A DNA stretch of 64,000 nt from Kocuria sp. (GTDB taxonomy: Bacteria; Actinomycetota; Actinomycetes; Actinomycetales; Micrococcaceae), in NCBI RefSeq assembly GCF_030538595.1, contig NZ_JAUNTS010000012.1:1-64000 (forward strand). The letters run 5' to 3'. Both the position numbers and the translations under genes were made by a program. This document shows positions 33,621 through 42,100 of this stretch, one piece after another. Position 1 is the stretch's first letter. Each line of letters opens with the position of its first letter. A model generated the notes under the pieces. The model was not told where the DNA came from and searched no databases. It saw nothing but the letters and a program-made list of their open reading frames with translations.

Positions 33621-33746
33621 CTAGGTATTGATGGTACAGTCACCACAGAAGCAGCTGCTTGAGCAATAAGCAGCGATCGGCTCGAAGTAGTTGATCTCGT
33701 TTCCGTGGGTGGTGATTTCGATGGTCATGCTTTTCGGTGCTTCCAT
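33621..33746 (-). CDS. Candidate RiPP precursor peptide with Cys/Ser-rich core
   Basis: A 41-codon gene. The N-terminal part (residues 1-26) is a plausible leader: MEAPKSMTIEITTHG, then NEINYFEPIAA with acidic and aromatic residues. The C-terminal part is YCSSSCFCGDCTINT, with four Cys (28, 32, 34, 37), three Ser and two Thr, all cyclisable by a YcaO. Met7 (33728) is an alternative start with a weak GGAAG ahead. It ends facing the rightward operon and is the only Cys/Ser/Thr-dense small gene near the azole enzymes. It encodes no dehydratase-type thiopeptide motif. The identification rests on composition and position; cleavage site and ring pattern are unknown. Confidence 0.75.
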   Translation of the reverse strand: MEAPKSMTIEITTHGNEINYFEPIAAYCSSSCFCGDCTINT

Positions 33747-33949
33747 GAGTATCGCATCCAATCCAGCTGTTCGGTTGTGGTCTGGTCATCGTCGAGAGGG
33801 TCGACGTACGTCACGATAGCAAAGGTGCTCCGTACATACCAGGATTGAGAGGGATTTATCTGCACTGGTTGCCAGGAAGCCTTGATGCCTGTCGCACGAG
33901 ACGGCGTATGAGCCTGGGTGCTTACCGAAAGTGCAAACGGTTAGTTGAC
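33747..33949 (-). promoter_or_regulatory. Upstream region of the precursor gene
   Basis: Should contain the precursor promoter. A perfect 10-base palindrome GACGTACGTC lies at 33803-33812, about 57 bases before the start. I cannot assign clear -35/-10 boxes. An in-frame stop shortly upstream excludes a much longer leader. Confidence 0.35.
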
Positions 33950-34165
33950 CGGCTCTTCCTAGTTGAGGATGTAACCGTGGTATGAATGGGGCGGCACGCC
34001 GTGCTGGGGTGAGTGTCGAGGTCTTCCGACGACGGGATTTCTCACACCGTCCATCCGAAAGACCTCGACATGGTCCACGCTACCTTCACCCTCGTTGATC
34101 TCGACTCGTTCTGCCGACTTGATGAGCTCGGTCTCACCGTCACGTGCCTCTATGGTTTTCGTCAA
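33950..34165 (+). mobile_element. ISL3 left end and N-terminal transposase remnant
   Basis: Contains GGCTCTTCCTAGTTGAGGATGT, similar to the ISL3 left end near 22437, and a short reading frame from 34070 (ATFTLVDLDSFCRLDELGLT) that matches the first residues of the ISL3 transposases at 22560 and 26458. It is cut off after about 30 codons by the IS110 element to its right. Confidence 0.65.
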
Positions 34166-34191
34166 GCGGCCAGGGCCACCGGTGACGGGGT

Positions 34192-35334
34192 CTAAAGCTC
34201 GGTGGGGTCTTGGCAGAGGGTGCCGTTGCGAACCATCGCGTAGAGGACGTCGGTCCGGCAGCGGGCCAGGGCGATGATTGCCTGGTTGTGGCGTTTGCCC
34301 TGGGCCCGTTTCCGGTCGTAGTAGGCCCTCGAGGGACCGTGGTTGAGTGAGGCGAAGGCCGAGAGGAACAGCGCCCGCTTCAGTTTCTTGTTCCCGCCTC
34401 TCGGGGCATGTTTGCCACGGATCGATGTTCCCGACCGTCCCGTGGCGGGGGCGGTTCCGGCATAGGAGGCCAGGTGCCCAGCATCTTGAAAGTCCTTCCC
34501 GTCGACCTCGGTGAGGATCCTTGCGGCGGTCCTGACGCCGACGCCGGGCATCGAGGTCAGGACCGGGGAAAGAGGGTGAGCCTCCACGAGGGCCTCGACC
34601 TGGGTCGCCACCTGCGCCCGCTGAGCGGCGAGGGCAGCCAGCTGCCCGGCCAGGATCGGGATCACGGTGGCAGCGGCCTCGGTGTCGGCGACCACCACGG
34701 TCTGCTGCCCCAGGACGGTGAAAATTTCCTCGGTGAGGGCCTCGGCCAACCGCGGTGCGTGTTTCTTCAGCCTCGCCCGCAGATGCCCGCGCCCGGCGAC
34801 CTGCAGCTTCCCCGGGGTCGGACAGCGACTGAGCAGGTCGGCCACCGCTGGGTGCCTCCCCCGCGGCCCCAGGACCCGCTCCAGTGCCGGGTGGATCTGG
34901 GTGAGTGTGCCTTGAAATCGTTTCGAGGTCGCGGTGATCTGGGCGGCGAGGTCATCATCGAACCCGGCCAGCGCTCCCAGCTCGGCGATCTGTTCCTCGT
35001 CCACCCGGATGTCGCGCAGGGTGTGCGGCATCGTGCGGGCTGCCTCGGCGATAATCAGCGCATCGCCAACCCGGGCAGGTACGCCACGTGTGCGTCGTTG
35101 GTGGCTTCGGCGACGGTCACCGGCAGCGCCCCGATGGTGGCCGGCTGGTCCACGACCATCAGCACCGGCCCGTGCTCGGTGGCCAGCTGCTCGAGGATGG
35201 CCCCCAGCCGGGCCTCGTCGTTGGGCCTTGTCCTAGACCGTGTTCCCGTCCGCTGTCACCGCCATCGCGTGGTGGTCGGATTTGCTGACGTCGAGACCGA
35301 CGAACACCGCCGGCAGTGGTTGCTCCGCCATGGA
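34192..35334 (-). pseudogene. IS110-family transposase with stop, frameshift and deletion
   Basis: Begins at ATG 35334 (MAEQPLPAVFVGLDVSKSDH), meets TAG after GNTV, continues in another frame (AILEQLATEHGPVLMVVDQP), loses the usual residues before DARDALI, and resumes as ALIIAEAARTMPHTLRDIRV to the end at 34192 with a normal Tnp20 domain (LTSMPGVGVRTAARILTEVD). Three lesions make it inactive. Forms the right edge of the island. Confidence 0.8.
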
Positions 35335-35585
35335 CTCATCCCCTTCTACTGCACCGGCATCTGCACATGCTGGCCGGCCGGGAGGTGGTCACGCTCGGCA
35401 TCCACGTTACCAGCTCCCTCGAGAAGAAGGTCGCGCCTCTATCAGCAATCCGTGACCACCGGACCGGTCCTCGGTGACAACACCCCCGGATCATGGGTGA
35501 CTGGGGGCAAACGATCACGCCGAGGACCGGCCGGTCAGCACCCTTCCATCCTGCTGGACGGACGAGCTGGAAAGAAGGTAACGGG
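35335..35585 (-). mobile_element. IS110 non-coding end, possible bridge RNA region
   Basis: The 250 bases upstream of the IS110 gene contain no ORF and include complementary segments (CCGGACCGGTCCTCGG and CCGAGGACCGGCCGG) able to fold strongly. In IS110 elements the non-coding end before the recombinase gene encodes the bridge RNA. The junction with chromosomal DNA lies within a few bases of the stop codon of the next gene (35588). Confidence 0.45.
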
Positions 35586-35587
35586 GA

Positions 35588-35761
35588 TTAGTCGCGCTCG
35601 CGATTCTGGGCCGCTGGCACCACCAGCATCAGGATGAACACAATGCTGACCACAATCAGCATGGACCAGGCAGGAGCCCGCATTGCACCTGTGGTCAGAC
35701 CCGCCAGCAGGGCCACCATGAGCGCGGCCGTGAATCGAACCCACCAGCTGTTGCGCTGCAT
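35588..35761 (-). CDS. Small two-helix membrane protein
   Basis: A 57-residue protein (start MQRNSWWVRFTAALMVALLA, ending AAQNRERD) with two hydrophobic helices. GGGAGGATG lies just ahead of ATG 35761. Chromosomal in composition. The IS110 element ends directly after its stop codon. Function unknown. Confidence 0.6.
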   Translation of the reverse strand: MQRNSWWVRFTAALMVALLAGLTTGAMRAPAWSMLIVVSIVFILMLVVPAAQNRERD

Positions 35762-35887
35762 TCATCCTCCCGCTCCGTCGTCGACGCTGCCGCACCACAG
35801 CGCCACTGCCAACCACCGTACGCAAGGCGGCGCGTGCGCACACACTCCGTCACCAACCTGTCCGCGCGCAGCGCTTAAAATTGTGGG

Positions 35888-36367
35888 GTGCTCGCCTGGA
35901 TCGAATCGCTGCCCCTGCTGTGGGCGGTGCTGTTTTTCTGGATGGTGGGCATTGTGCGCACGTCAATCGTATTCGGCCTGGGCCGGGCAGCGGCAGAGGG
36001 TTCCCGGCGCAGTGTCCGTTGGGTGCAGCGCATCATTGAATCTCCGGTGTACCTGCGTGCTGCGGCTTTTGTGAACCGCTGGGGTGTGTTGGCCGTCCCG
36101 GTGTGCTTTTTGACCATCGGCTTTCAGACCGCGGTCATCTTGACCACAGCCATCACCCGGATGCCGCTCATGCGCTGGATTCCAGCCATGTTGGTCGGCA
36201 CGTTGATCTGGGGTTGCATCTACGGCACGGTGGGCATGGCTGTGGTGTACGCCTGGATGGCAAACCCGCTGGTCACGGCCGGAATCATCCTGCTGTTGGC
36301 AGCTGCTGTTTACCTGGTTCACCGCATTACCGGGCGGTCACGTGCTCACATGCCCATCTCTTCGTAG
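35888..36367 (+). CDS. DedA-like polytopic membrane protein
   Basis: A 159-residue protein with about four membrane segments. The stretch RWGVLAVPVCFLTIGFQTAV and MPLMRWIPAMLVGTLIWGCI resembles small DedA/SNARE-associated (VTT) proteins, but the match is weak. GTG 35888 is preceded by TAAAAT at 35876-35881, a -10-like box just upstream, so the mRNA may be leaderless. Its end overlaps the convergent tctC gene by 22 bases. Confidence 0.55.
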   Translation: MLAWIESLPLLWAVLFFWMVGIVRTSIVFGLGRAAAEGSRRSVRWVQRIIESPVYLRAAAFVNRWGVLAVPVCFLTIGFQTAVILTTAITRMPLMRWIPAMLVGTLIWGCIYGTVGMAVVYAWMANPLVTAGIILLLAAAVYLVHRITGRSRAHMPISS

Positions 36368-37395
36368 AGGGTGGCAATTCGTTCGCGTTCGTCTTTGAGG
36401 AACTGTTCAAACTCATCACCGTCCATGTACGCCTCTGCCCAGGAATTACGCTGCACGGCGTCCTGCCACTCGGGGGTGGCAATGGTCTCCTGGACCAAGT
36501 CGGTCAGATTGGCCCGCTCTTCTTCCGTGATCCCGGGGGGAGCCACGATGGCGCGCCAGTTGGCCAGGTCAACGTCATAACCCTGTTCAGTCAGCGTTGG
36601 AATCTCCTCAACGCCCTCCATGCGCTCCGGGGCGGCAACACCCAGAGCTTTGAGGCGCCCGGCGTCGATCTGATCGGAGACGTCCCGGTAGCCAGAGGTT
36701 GCTGCCTGCGCGGTTCCGGTGATCAGAGCCTGGGTGGCTTCACCGCCACCTGAGTTGGGCAGGTAGGCGATGTTGGAGGGGTCCAAACCCGCTGCCAATG
36801 CGAACTCGGAGACCACCAACTGGTCAAAGGAACCACCGCCCGTCCACACAATGGAACGTGGATCTTCCTGCCAAGCCGACACCAGATCATCCAGGGTGTC
36901 GTAGGGGGAATTGGCGGGCACCACAACGACGTCGTACTCCTCCACCACACGTGCAATCGGGGTGACGTCGTCGTGAGAAACCGGGGCGCCCAACTGCTCC
37001 ACACCTGCCACCAGCCCGGTGCCGGTGACCATGATGTTGGACGCGTTGCCCTCCATGGTGGACAAACGCCCCAGCCCAATGGTCCCGGCGGCACCGGGCA
37101 CGTTCACCACCTGTACGTTGCCCACCAGATTGTTGGTGGTGTCTGCTTGCTGCATCTCGCGCATGAAGGTGTCCCAGCCGCCCCCCGGTCCGGCGGGGGC
37201 AATGAAGGTCATGTTGGCCCGAATGTCCTCACCTTCATCTGCAGCCTGAATGGAGAATGCAGTGGCCACACCCACAATGGCCACAGCGCAGATCGCCCAG
37301 GCGGTCATCAACAGCGGGCGGCGTTTCTTGGGTGCAGATTCAGCCGGAACCTCCGCGGAGGCGGAATCAGGCTGACTGTGGGGTGTGGTGCTCAA
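36346..37395 (-). CDS. tctC: Tripartite tricarboxylate transporter binding protein TctC
   Basis: A 349-residue extracytoplasmic solute receptor. A cytoplasmic stub with KKRRP precedes one hydrophobic anchor (about residues 28-50); the mature part has the family landmarks FIAPAGPGGGWDTFMREM, GNVQVVNVPGAAGTIGLG, and IPTLTEQGYDVDLANWR. It captures a di- or tricarboxylate outside the cell. The membrane partners tctB and tctA are at 50512-52612, 13 kb away. Divergent from the GMC oxidoreductase gene. Confidence 0.85.
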   Translation of the reverse strand: MSTTPHSQPDSASAEVPAESAPKKRRPLLMTAWAICAVAIVGVATAFSIQAADEGEDIRANMTFIAPAGPGGGWDTFMREMQQADTTNNLVGNVQVVNVPGAAGTIGLGRLSTMEGNASNIMVTGTGLVAGVEQLGAPVSHDDVTPIARVVEEYDVVVVPANSPYDTLDDLVSAWQEDPRSIVWTGGGSFDQLVVSEFALAAGLDPSNIAYLPNSGGGEATQALITGTAQAATSGYRDVSDQIDAGRLKALGVAAPERMEGVEEIPTLTEQGYDVDLANWRAIVAPPGITEEERANLTDLVQETIATPEWQDAVQRNSWAEAYMDGDEFEQFLKDERERIATLYEEMGM

Positions 37396-37544
37396 GGGTG
37401 CGTTCCTTAAGAGGGTCGGACGGTCATACAGCGTCGTATGACTCAGCTCACATGCAGAGTCACTTTACGTGATTACTCGCCCAGATGACGCGAGGTGCAC
37501 GCAGAGAACACTGCGGAGCACGCAACACCAAGGTTTTGAAAGTG

Positions 37545-39233
37545 ATGCAGGTCACCATTGGGTATATGGATCAGGTATCCGGAGTTTCCCGTCAAGATCA
37601 GGCTCATGGTGGTGGGCAGACCTTCAACCACGGTGCTGCGCGTTCGTTCATTGTTGTGGGCGCAGGCACAGCGGGCTGCATTGTGGCTCGTCGCCTGGTG
37701 GAGGCTGGTCACACCGTGACGGTTTATGAGGCCGGACCGTATGACGACAATCCGGCCATTCACCAAATATCTCGCTTGGGCGAGCTTTGGCATTCTGCAG
37801 AAGATTGGGATTACTTCACGGTGCCGCAGGAGCATTCCAACGGGCGTGTAATCCACTGGCCCAGGGGGCGTGTGACGGGCGGTTCTCACGCGCTGAACGC
37901 GGCCATCTGGGTACGTGGCGCGGCAGAGGATTATGACTCCTGGGCCAAGGATGGTTGCTCCGGCTGGTCCTGGATGGATGTTGAGCCTTGGTTCAAGGCA
38001 TTGGAAGATTTTGTGCCGGGTGATGACCACGCGATTGCGGCTACCCGCGGTCAAGGGGGCCCAATACCAGTCCGCCAGGACTACCCTTTGAATCCCGTTT
38101 TCAAGTCCATCATCCAGGCCGCGGGTGAAGTGGGGGTGGCCTACAACCCGGATTACAACAGCGGCGAGTTGGACGGGATTTCCCAACAGCAAATCAACGT
38201 GCGCGCTGGTCGCCGGTTCAACACGTGGATGGCCATGCTCAAGTCCATTGCTGATCACCCCAGGTTGAGGGTGGTGACTGGAGCAGTCATCCAACGGTTG
38301 GTTTGGGACGGAAACAACGCGGTGGGCGTGCAGTTTGCTCCTTTGGACACACCTGATGCAGAAGGCACGGTTGATCGAGCCGATGAAGTCATCCTGTGCG
38401 CGGGCGCCATTGACACACCCAAGATCTTGCTACGTTCAGGTGTAGGACCAGCTCACGATCTCAAGTCGCTGGGTATTCCTGTGGTGGCAGATCTTCCGGT
38501 TGGGGAGAATCTCCACGATCATCTGTTGGCTCCGGTCATAGCAGAGACCACGGGGCGTGAGATTCCACATCCGGATACGGATTGGTCCGTCACCCAGACG
38601 CATTTGTTCTGGCGATCAGAGCCGGATTTACCGCTCCCAGACACTCAGCCGATTCACTTCAGCGTGCCCATGTACGACGACGGCATGGAGGGACCAGCTG
38701 ATGGATTCACTCTTCATGCTGGCCTGGTCAGGCCATATTCTCGCGGGACCCTGAAGCTGACGGGCGCGCGGGTGACCGACCCCGTGGAGCTGGACCCTAA
38801 TATCTTCTCCGATTCGCGTGACCTTGATGCTTTGCATGCTTCCTTACGTCAAGCACGCGCCATGGTGGCTGCTCCGGCTCTGGCCGCAGATTGGGGAGCA
38901 GTGGAAATCTATCCCGGTGCGGAGGTGCAGAGTGCGGAGTCCGAGAGGGAGTACATCAAACGTTGGGTGACCACATATCACCATCAGGTTGGTACGTGCC
39001 GTATGGGCACGGAAGACCAGGCTGTTGTAGATCCGCAGACTTTGAATGTTTGGGGATTGCGCGGTGTGCGAGTCATGGACGCTTCCGTCATGCCCACGGT
39101 GCCAACCGGTAACACGAATGCATCAACTGCCATGATCGCAGCCAAGGGCGTGGCAGCTTTGCTGGCCGAATCATCTGTGGGTGCCGAAGTTCCTGGGGTG
39201 GGATTGGAGAATGGTGAAGGCAATCCTTTGTAA
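37545..39233 (+). CDS. GMC family oxidoreductase (choline dehydrogenase-like)
   Basis: About 562 residues. The FAD-binding loop VVGAGTAGCIVARRLVEAG is near the N-terminus; GRVTGGSHALNAAIWVRG is the first GMC signature (with a Ser where most have Ser/Thr), AGAIDTPKILLRSGVGP is the second, and the C-terminal TYHHQVGTCRMG holds the catalytic His. It oxidises an alcohol with FAD. The start is uncertain: ATG 37485, 37545 and 37566 are in frame and none has a strong ribosome binding site; 37545 is chosen. Confidence 0.8.
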   Translation: MQVTIGYMDQVSGVSRQDQAHGGGQTFNHGAARSFIVVGAGTAGCIVARRLVEAGHTVTVYEAGPYDDNPAIHQISRLGELWHSAEDWDYFTVPQEHSNGRVIHWPRGRVTGGSHALNAAIWVRGAAEDYDSWAKDGCSGWSWMDVEPWFKALEDFVPGDDHAIAATRGQGGPIPVRQDYPLNPVFKSIIQAAGEVGVAYNPDYNSGELDGISQQQINVRAGRRFNTWMAMLKSIADHPRLRVVTGAVIQRLVWDGNNAVGVQFAPLDTPDAEGTVDRADEVILCAGAIDTPKILLRSGVGPAHDLKSLGIPVVADLPVGENLHDHLLAPVIAETTGREIPHPDTDWSVTQTHLFWRSEPDLPLPDTQPIHFSVPMYDDGMEGPADGFTLHAGLVRPYSRGTLKLTGARVTDPVELDPNIFSDSRDLDALHASLRQARAMVAAPALAADWGAVEIYPGAEVQSAESEREYIKRWVTTYHHQVGTCRMGTEDQAVVDPQTLNVWGLRGVRVMDASVMPTVPTGNTNASTAMIAAKGVAALLAESSVGAEVPGVGLENGEGNPL

Positions 39234-39292
39234 CCCGCTGCGGACGCTCCTGTACGTTTGACGGTGCCGGAGACGTCGCTAGGAGTTCCACC

Positions 39293-40264
39293 ATGAAGGT
39301 CTTGATCGCCCCCGATAGCTTCAAGGGCACCTACACCGCGGTTGAGGTTGCGGCAGCCATTGCCGCAGGCGTCCGGGAGGCCGGTGGAGAAGCTGTGGAG
39401 CTGCCCATTGCCGACGGCGGAGAGGGAACGTTGACCGCCTTGGCCTCCACCACAGGCGCGCAGCTGCACACGGTCACGGTCAACAATCCGTGGGGTGCCC
39501 CTGTAGAAGCGAACTTTGCCGTGACCCCGGACGGTGTTGGCATTGTGGAGTTGGCGCAGGCAAGCGGAATCACGGTGGCTCATGACGGTCCGCGGGACGC
39601 CTTTTCCGCAGACACCTACGGCACCGGTCAGCTCATGCTGGCCGCCGTTGCAGAGGGCGCACGGGCCATTCTGGTTTCAGCCGGGGGTTCTGCCACCAGC
39701 GACGGCGCCTCCGGTGCCATCCGTGCCATCCAGCAAGCTGGCGGCCTGAACGGTGTATCTGTGACTGTCCTGACTGACGTGACCACTGCCTTTGAGCGTG
39801 CCGGAGTGGTTTTCAGCCCGCAGAAAGGTGCGGACCCTAAGACCGTGGAGCGCATCACCCAGCGCCTGCATCAGCAAGCAGCGCAACTGCCCAAGAATCC
39901 TGTGGGAGTTGCCCGCACCGGGGCGGCCGGTGGCTTCTCCGGTGGCATGTGGGCCCAGTTCGATGCGGAGCTGGTTTCCGGTGCGGATCATGTGTTGGAC
40001 TTCGTGGACTTTGAGGGGCAGGTGGCCACAGCCGACGTCGTTGTGGTGGGTGAGGGAAAACTTGATTCCCAGACGGGTGAAGGCAAGATCATTGACGCGG
40101 TGCTGGATCGTGTGCGGCGGATCAAACCGAACACGCCAGTGGTGGCCGTGGTGGGTTGTGTGGACCCGGACCTGGGCGATTACGCACAGAACTTCGCCCG
40201 GATCTTTGAGGCCACAGATGCTGAATTGATGCGTCAAGCCGGCCGTCAGATTCCGGGCCTCTGA
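39293..40264 (+). CDS. glxK: Glycerate kinase
   Basis: A 323-residue type-2 glycerate kinase (GarK/GlxK). The N-terminus MKVLIAPDSFKGTYTAVEVA, ELPIADGGEGTLTAL, and the glycine-rich ILVSAGGSATSDGASGAIRA are diagnostic. It phosphorylates glycerate with ATP, feeding glycolysis from glyoxylate or sugar-acid catabolism. AGGAG precedes ATG 39293. It is followed after three bases by an MFS gene. Confidence 0.9.
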   Translation: MKVLIAPDSFKGTYTAVEVAAAIAAGVREAGGEAVELPIADGGEGTLTALASTTGAQLHTVTVNNPWGAPVEANFAVTPDGVGIVELAQASGITVAHDGPRDAFSADTYGTGQLMLAAVAEGARAILVSAGGSATSDGASGAIRAIQQAGGLNGVSVTVLTDVTTAFERAGVVFSPQKGADPKTVERITQRLHQQAAQLPKNPVGVARTGAAGGFSGGMWAQFDAELVSGADHVLDFVDFEGQVATADVVVVGEGKLDSQTGEGKIIDAVLDRVRRIKPNTPVVAVVGCVDPDLGDYAQNFARIFEATDAELMRQAGRQIPGL

Positions 40265-40267
40265 GGG

Positions 40268-41461
40268 GTGAGCGGATCAGGATCCCTCACCTGGCTCTGG
40301 TTGCTGTGTGCAGCCGGTGCCCTCACCCAGAGCGGATTAAACCTTCTACGCCCCGTCACCAGCTACAAGCTCATGGCTTTGGGCGCCGGGCCAATCACCA
40401 TCGGTGTGGTGACCGCGCTTTACGCCCTGTTGCCCATGTTTGCAGCACTGTGGCTGGGCCGAGTTTCTGACCGGATGAACTCGCTGCGGCTCATGCTGGT
40501 GCTGGGCGTGGTGGCTCTGCTGCTGGGTGGTGCCGGATTGGCCTTGGCCCCCAACGTGGAGGTGGTGGCGATCTCCAGTGCCCTGCTCGGCATGGGGCAT
40601 CTGGGATTTACCGTGGCGGGACAAACCTCCATTGCCCGGACTGCTTCCAATGATCAGCTGGACGCCGGTTTTGGGTGGTTCACCGCCTCCTACTCCCTGG
40701 GGCAAATGGCCGGGCCGTTGTTGGGCGGTCTGGTTCTGGGGACCGCTTCCGTGACTGAATCCACGCAAAGCCTGGGGCGGATTGAGCTCGCTCTGTGGGT
40801 TGGTGCGGCACTTGCCGCGGCCGCGTTGCTTCCCGTGGCGCTCAAACCCCGCACTTCAACTCTGCGCCCGGTCATCACGGACGACGGCGCCCCCCGCGCC
40901 TCCATGCACAAAATCCTGACCACCAAAGGTGTGGTCCCGTACATGCTGGCCTCATTGGGGCTTTTGGCCATGATCGACATTCTCACGGCGTTCTTGCCCG
41001 TGGTTGGTGAGGAAGCTGGCGTGGCCCCCGTGGTGATCGGTGTGCTCCTGGCCATCCGCGGCGGCGGTTCCATTCTCTCCCGTGTGGTGCTGCCGTGGTT
41101 GTCCAGAAAGTTCCAACGCCGCACCCTGCTCAAAGCCAGCCTGGTGATCTCCGCGCTGACACTTGCAGTGCCACCACTGGTGATCGAACTGCACTGGGTG
41201 GCCGCCGTTTTTCTGGCGGTTGGCGGGTTTTTCCTGGGCTTGGGTCAACCGCTGACCATGTCCATGATCACCACGGCGGTTCCGGACAGTTGGCGCGGCT
41301 CTGCGCTGGCTGTCCGATTGATGACCAATCGCGTGGGCCAGGTGGGCATGCCGCTGTTGGCCGGTGTGGTGGCTGCGCCGCTGGGTCCGGCGGCCGCCAT
41401 CTGGATCACGTGTGGGGTGTTGGCGGCCGCAGGTGTGGAGCGCAGCATCCGGGATCGGTGA
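40268..41461 (+). CDS. MFS transporter
   Basis: A 397-residue twelve-helix permease starting at GTG 40268. The MFS loop WLGRVSDRMNSLRLML lies between helices 2 and 3, and GQTSIARTASNDQLDAGFGW and VRLMTNRVGQVGMPLLAGV occur in later segments. It is three bases after the glycerate kinase gene, so the pair is co-transcribed; glycerate or a related acid is a possible substrate, without proof. Confidence 0.75.
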   Translation: MSGSGSLTWLWLLCAAGALTQSGLNLLRPVTSYKLMALGAGPITIGVVTALYALLPMFAALWLGRVSDRMNSLRLMLVLGVVALLLGGAGLALAPNVEVVAISSALLGMGHLGFTVAGQTSIARTASNDQLDAGFGWFTASYSLGQMAGPLLGGLVLGTASVTESTQSLGRIELALWVGAALAAAALLPVALKPRTSTLRPVITDDGAPRASMHKILTTKGVVPYMLASLGLLAMIDILTAFLPVVGEEAGVAPVVIGVLLAIRGGGSILSRVVLPWLSRKFQRRTLLKASLVISALTLAVPPLVIELHWVAAVFLAVGGFFLGLGQPLTMSMITTAVPDSWRGSALAVRLMTNRVGQVGMPLLAGVVAAPLGPAAAIWITCGVLAAAGVERSIRDR

Positions 41462-41627
41462 TGCGCTGCTGGGTTGCCTCCGCAGGTTGCCCCGGGTGAA
41501 TTCCAAGGTTCTACCAGGCCCGCTTCATGAGAATCTGCGGTGCCGTTTCATGCGGGACTCATGACTGACGCGCACACTCCTGGGTATCGGGTTCACTCAC
41601 CCGTTCCCCGATCCTCAGGAGAGACCA

Positions 41628-42035
41628 ATGACTACTTTGACTCGTACAGTACACGCCGCCACCGCTCGATTCGCTGCCGCCGATGAAACCCGCCGGGGCT
41701 CCACGGGTCTCCGTGGCTTGAGCTCTTTGGGGCCGCGGGATTCCTCTCAGGTGACGGGCGTCGTCGTTGAGGTTTTGGGGGAGCAGGCTGCCGCAGTGGA
41801 ACTCGAACGTACCGGAGCCGGGCAGTTCCGGGAGGAGATCGTGGTCCACGGGCAGCCTGGCTGGACCAGCGAGCTGACTCCCGGTGCGCGCGTACACGCC
41901 ACCGGTGAATGGGAGCTGGCCGACTGGCACCAGTGGACCGCCGGCGAGCGCGCACACTACCTGGCCATCAGGGGACGGTTGGAGTTCCGCGTCCACGCGG
42001 TGCAGATCCTGGGTGCCCACAGCGTGGCGGCCTGA
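41628..42035 (+). CDS. Hypothetical protein
   Basis: A 135-residue soluble protein after a clear AGGAGAG ribosome binding site. The N-terminus is Thr/Ala/Arg-rich; the centre (VTGVVVEVLGEQAAAVELER) looks like beta strands. I do not recognise a family. It precedes a 17-base-arm hairpin shared with the convergent dehydrogenase gene. Confidence 0.55.
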   Translation: MTTLTRTVHAATARFAAADETRRGSTGLRGLSSLGPRDSSQVTGVVVEVLGEQAAAVELERTGAGQFREEIVVHGQPGWTSELTPGARVHATGEWELADWHQWTAGERAHYLAIRGRLEFRVHAVQILGAHSVAA

Positions 42036-42059
42036 GTCGGGCAGCTTCATGCCAGTGCC

Positions 42060-42100
42060 GGCCCGGCCTGAACTCGCCAGAGCCGAGTTCAGGCCGGGCC
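42060..42100. terminator. Bidirectional hairpin between convergent genes
   Basis: Perfect 17-base arms GGCCCGGCCTGAACTCG and CGAGTTCAGGCCGGGCC with a 7-base loop. The right arm covers the stop codon of the convergent dehydrogenase gene. Confidence 0.7.

Noticed and set aside
13655-33746. Thiopeptide biosynthesis
   Set aside because: There is no LanB-type Ser/Thr dehydratase and no pyridine synthase, and the core lacks the usual Ser-Cys alternation. A linear azol(in)e peptide fits better.
13655-33746. Thioamide-forming or other non-azoline YcaO
   Set aside because: No TfuA gene is present. The PxPxP tail, E1-like partner and SagB-type dehydrogenase point to azoline formation.
33500-34200. 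CRISPR array
   Set aside because: Repeats here are single palindromes and IS ends; no regularly spaced direct repeats exist anywhere in the window.
34192-35334. Functional IS110 element
   Set aside because: In-frame stop, frameshift and missing residues in the catalytic region.
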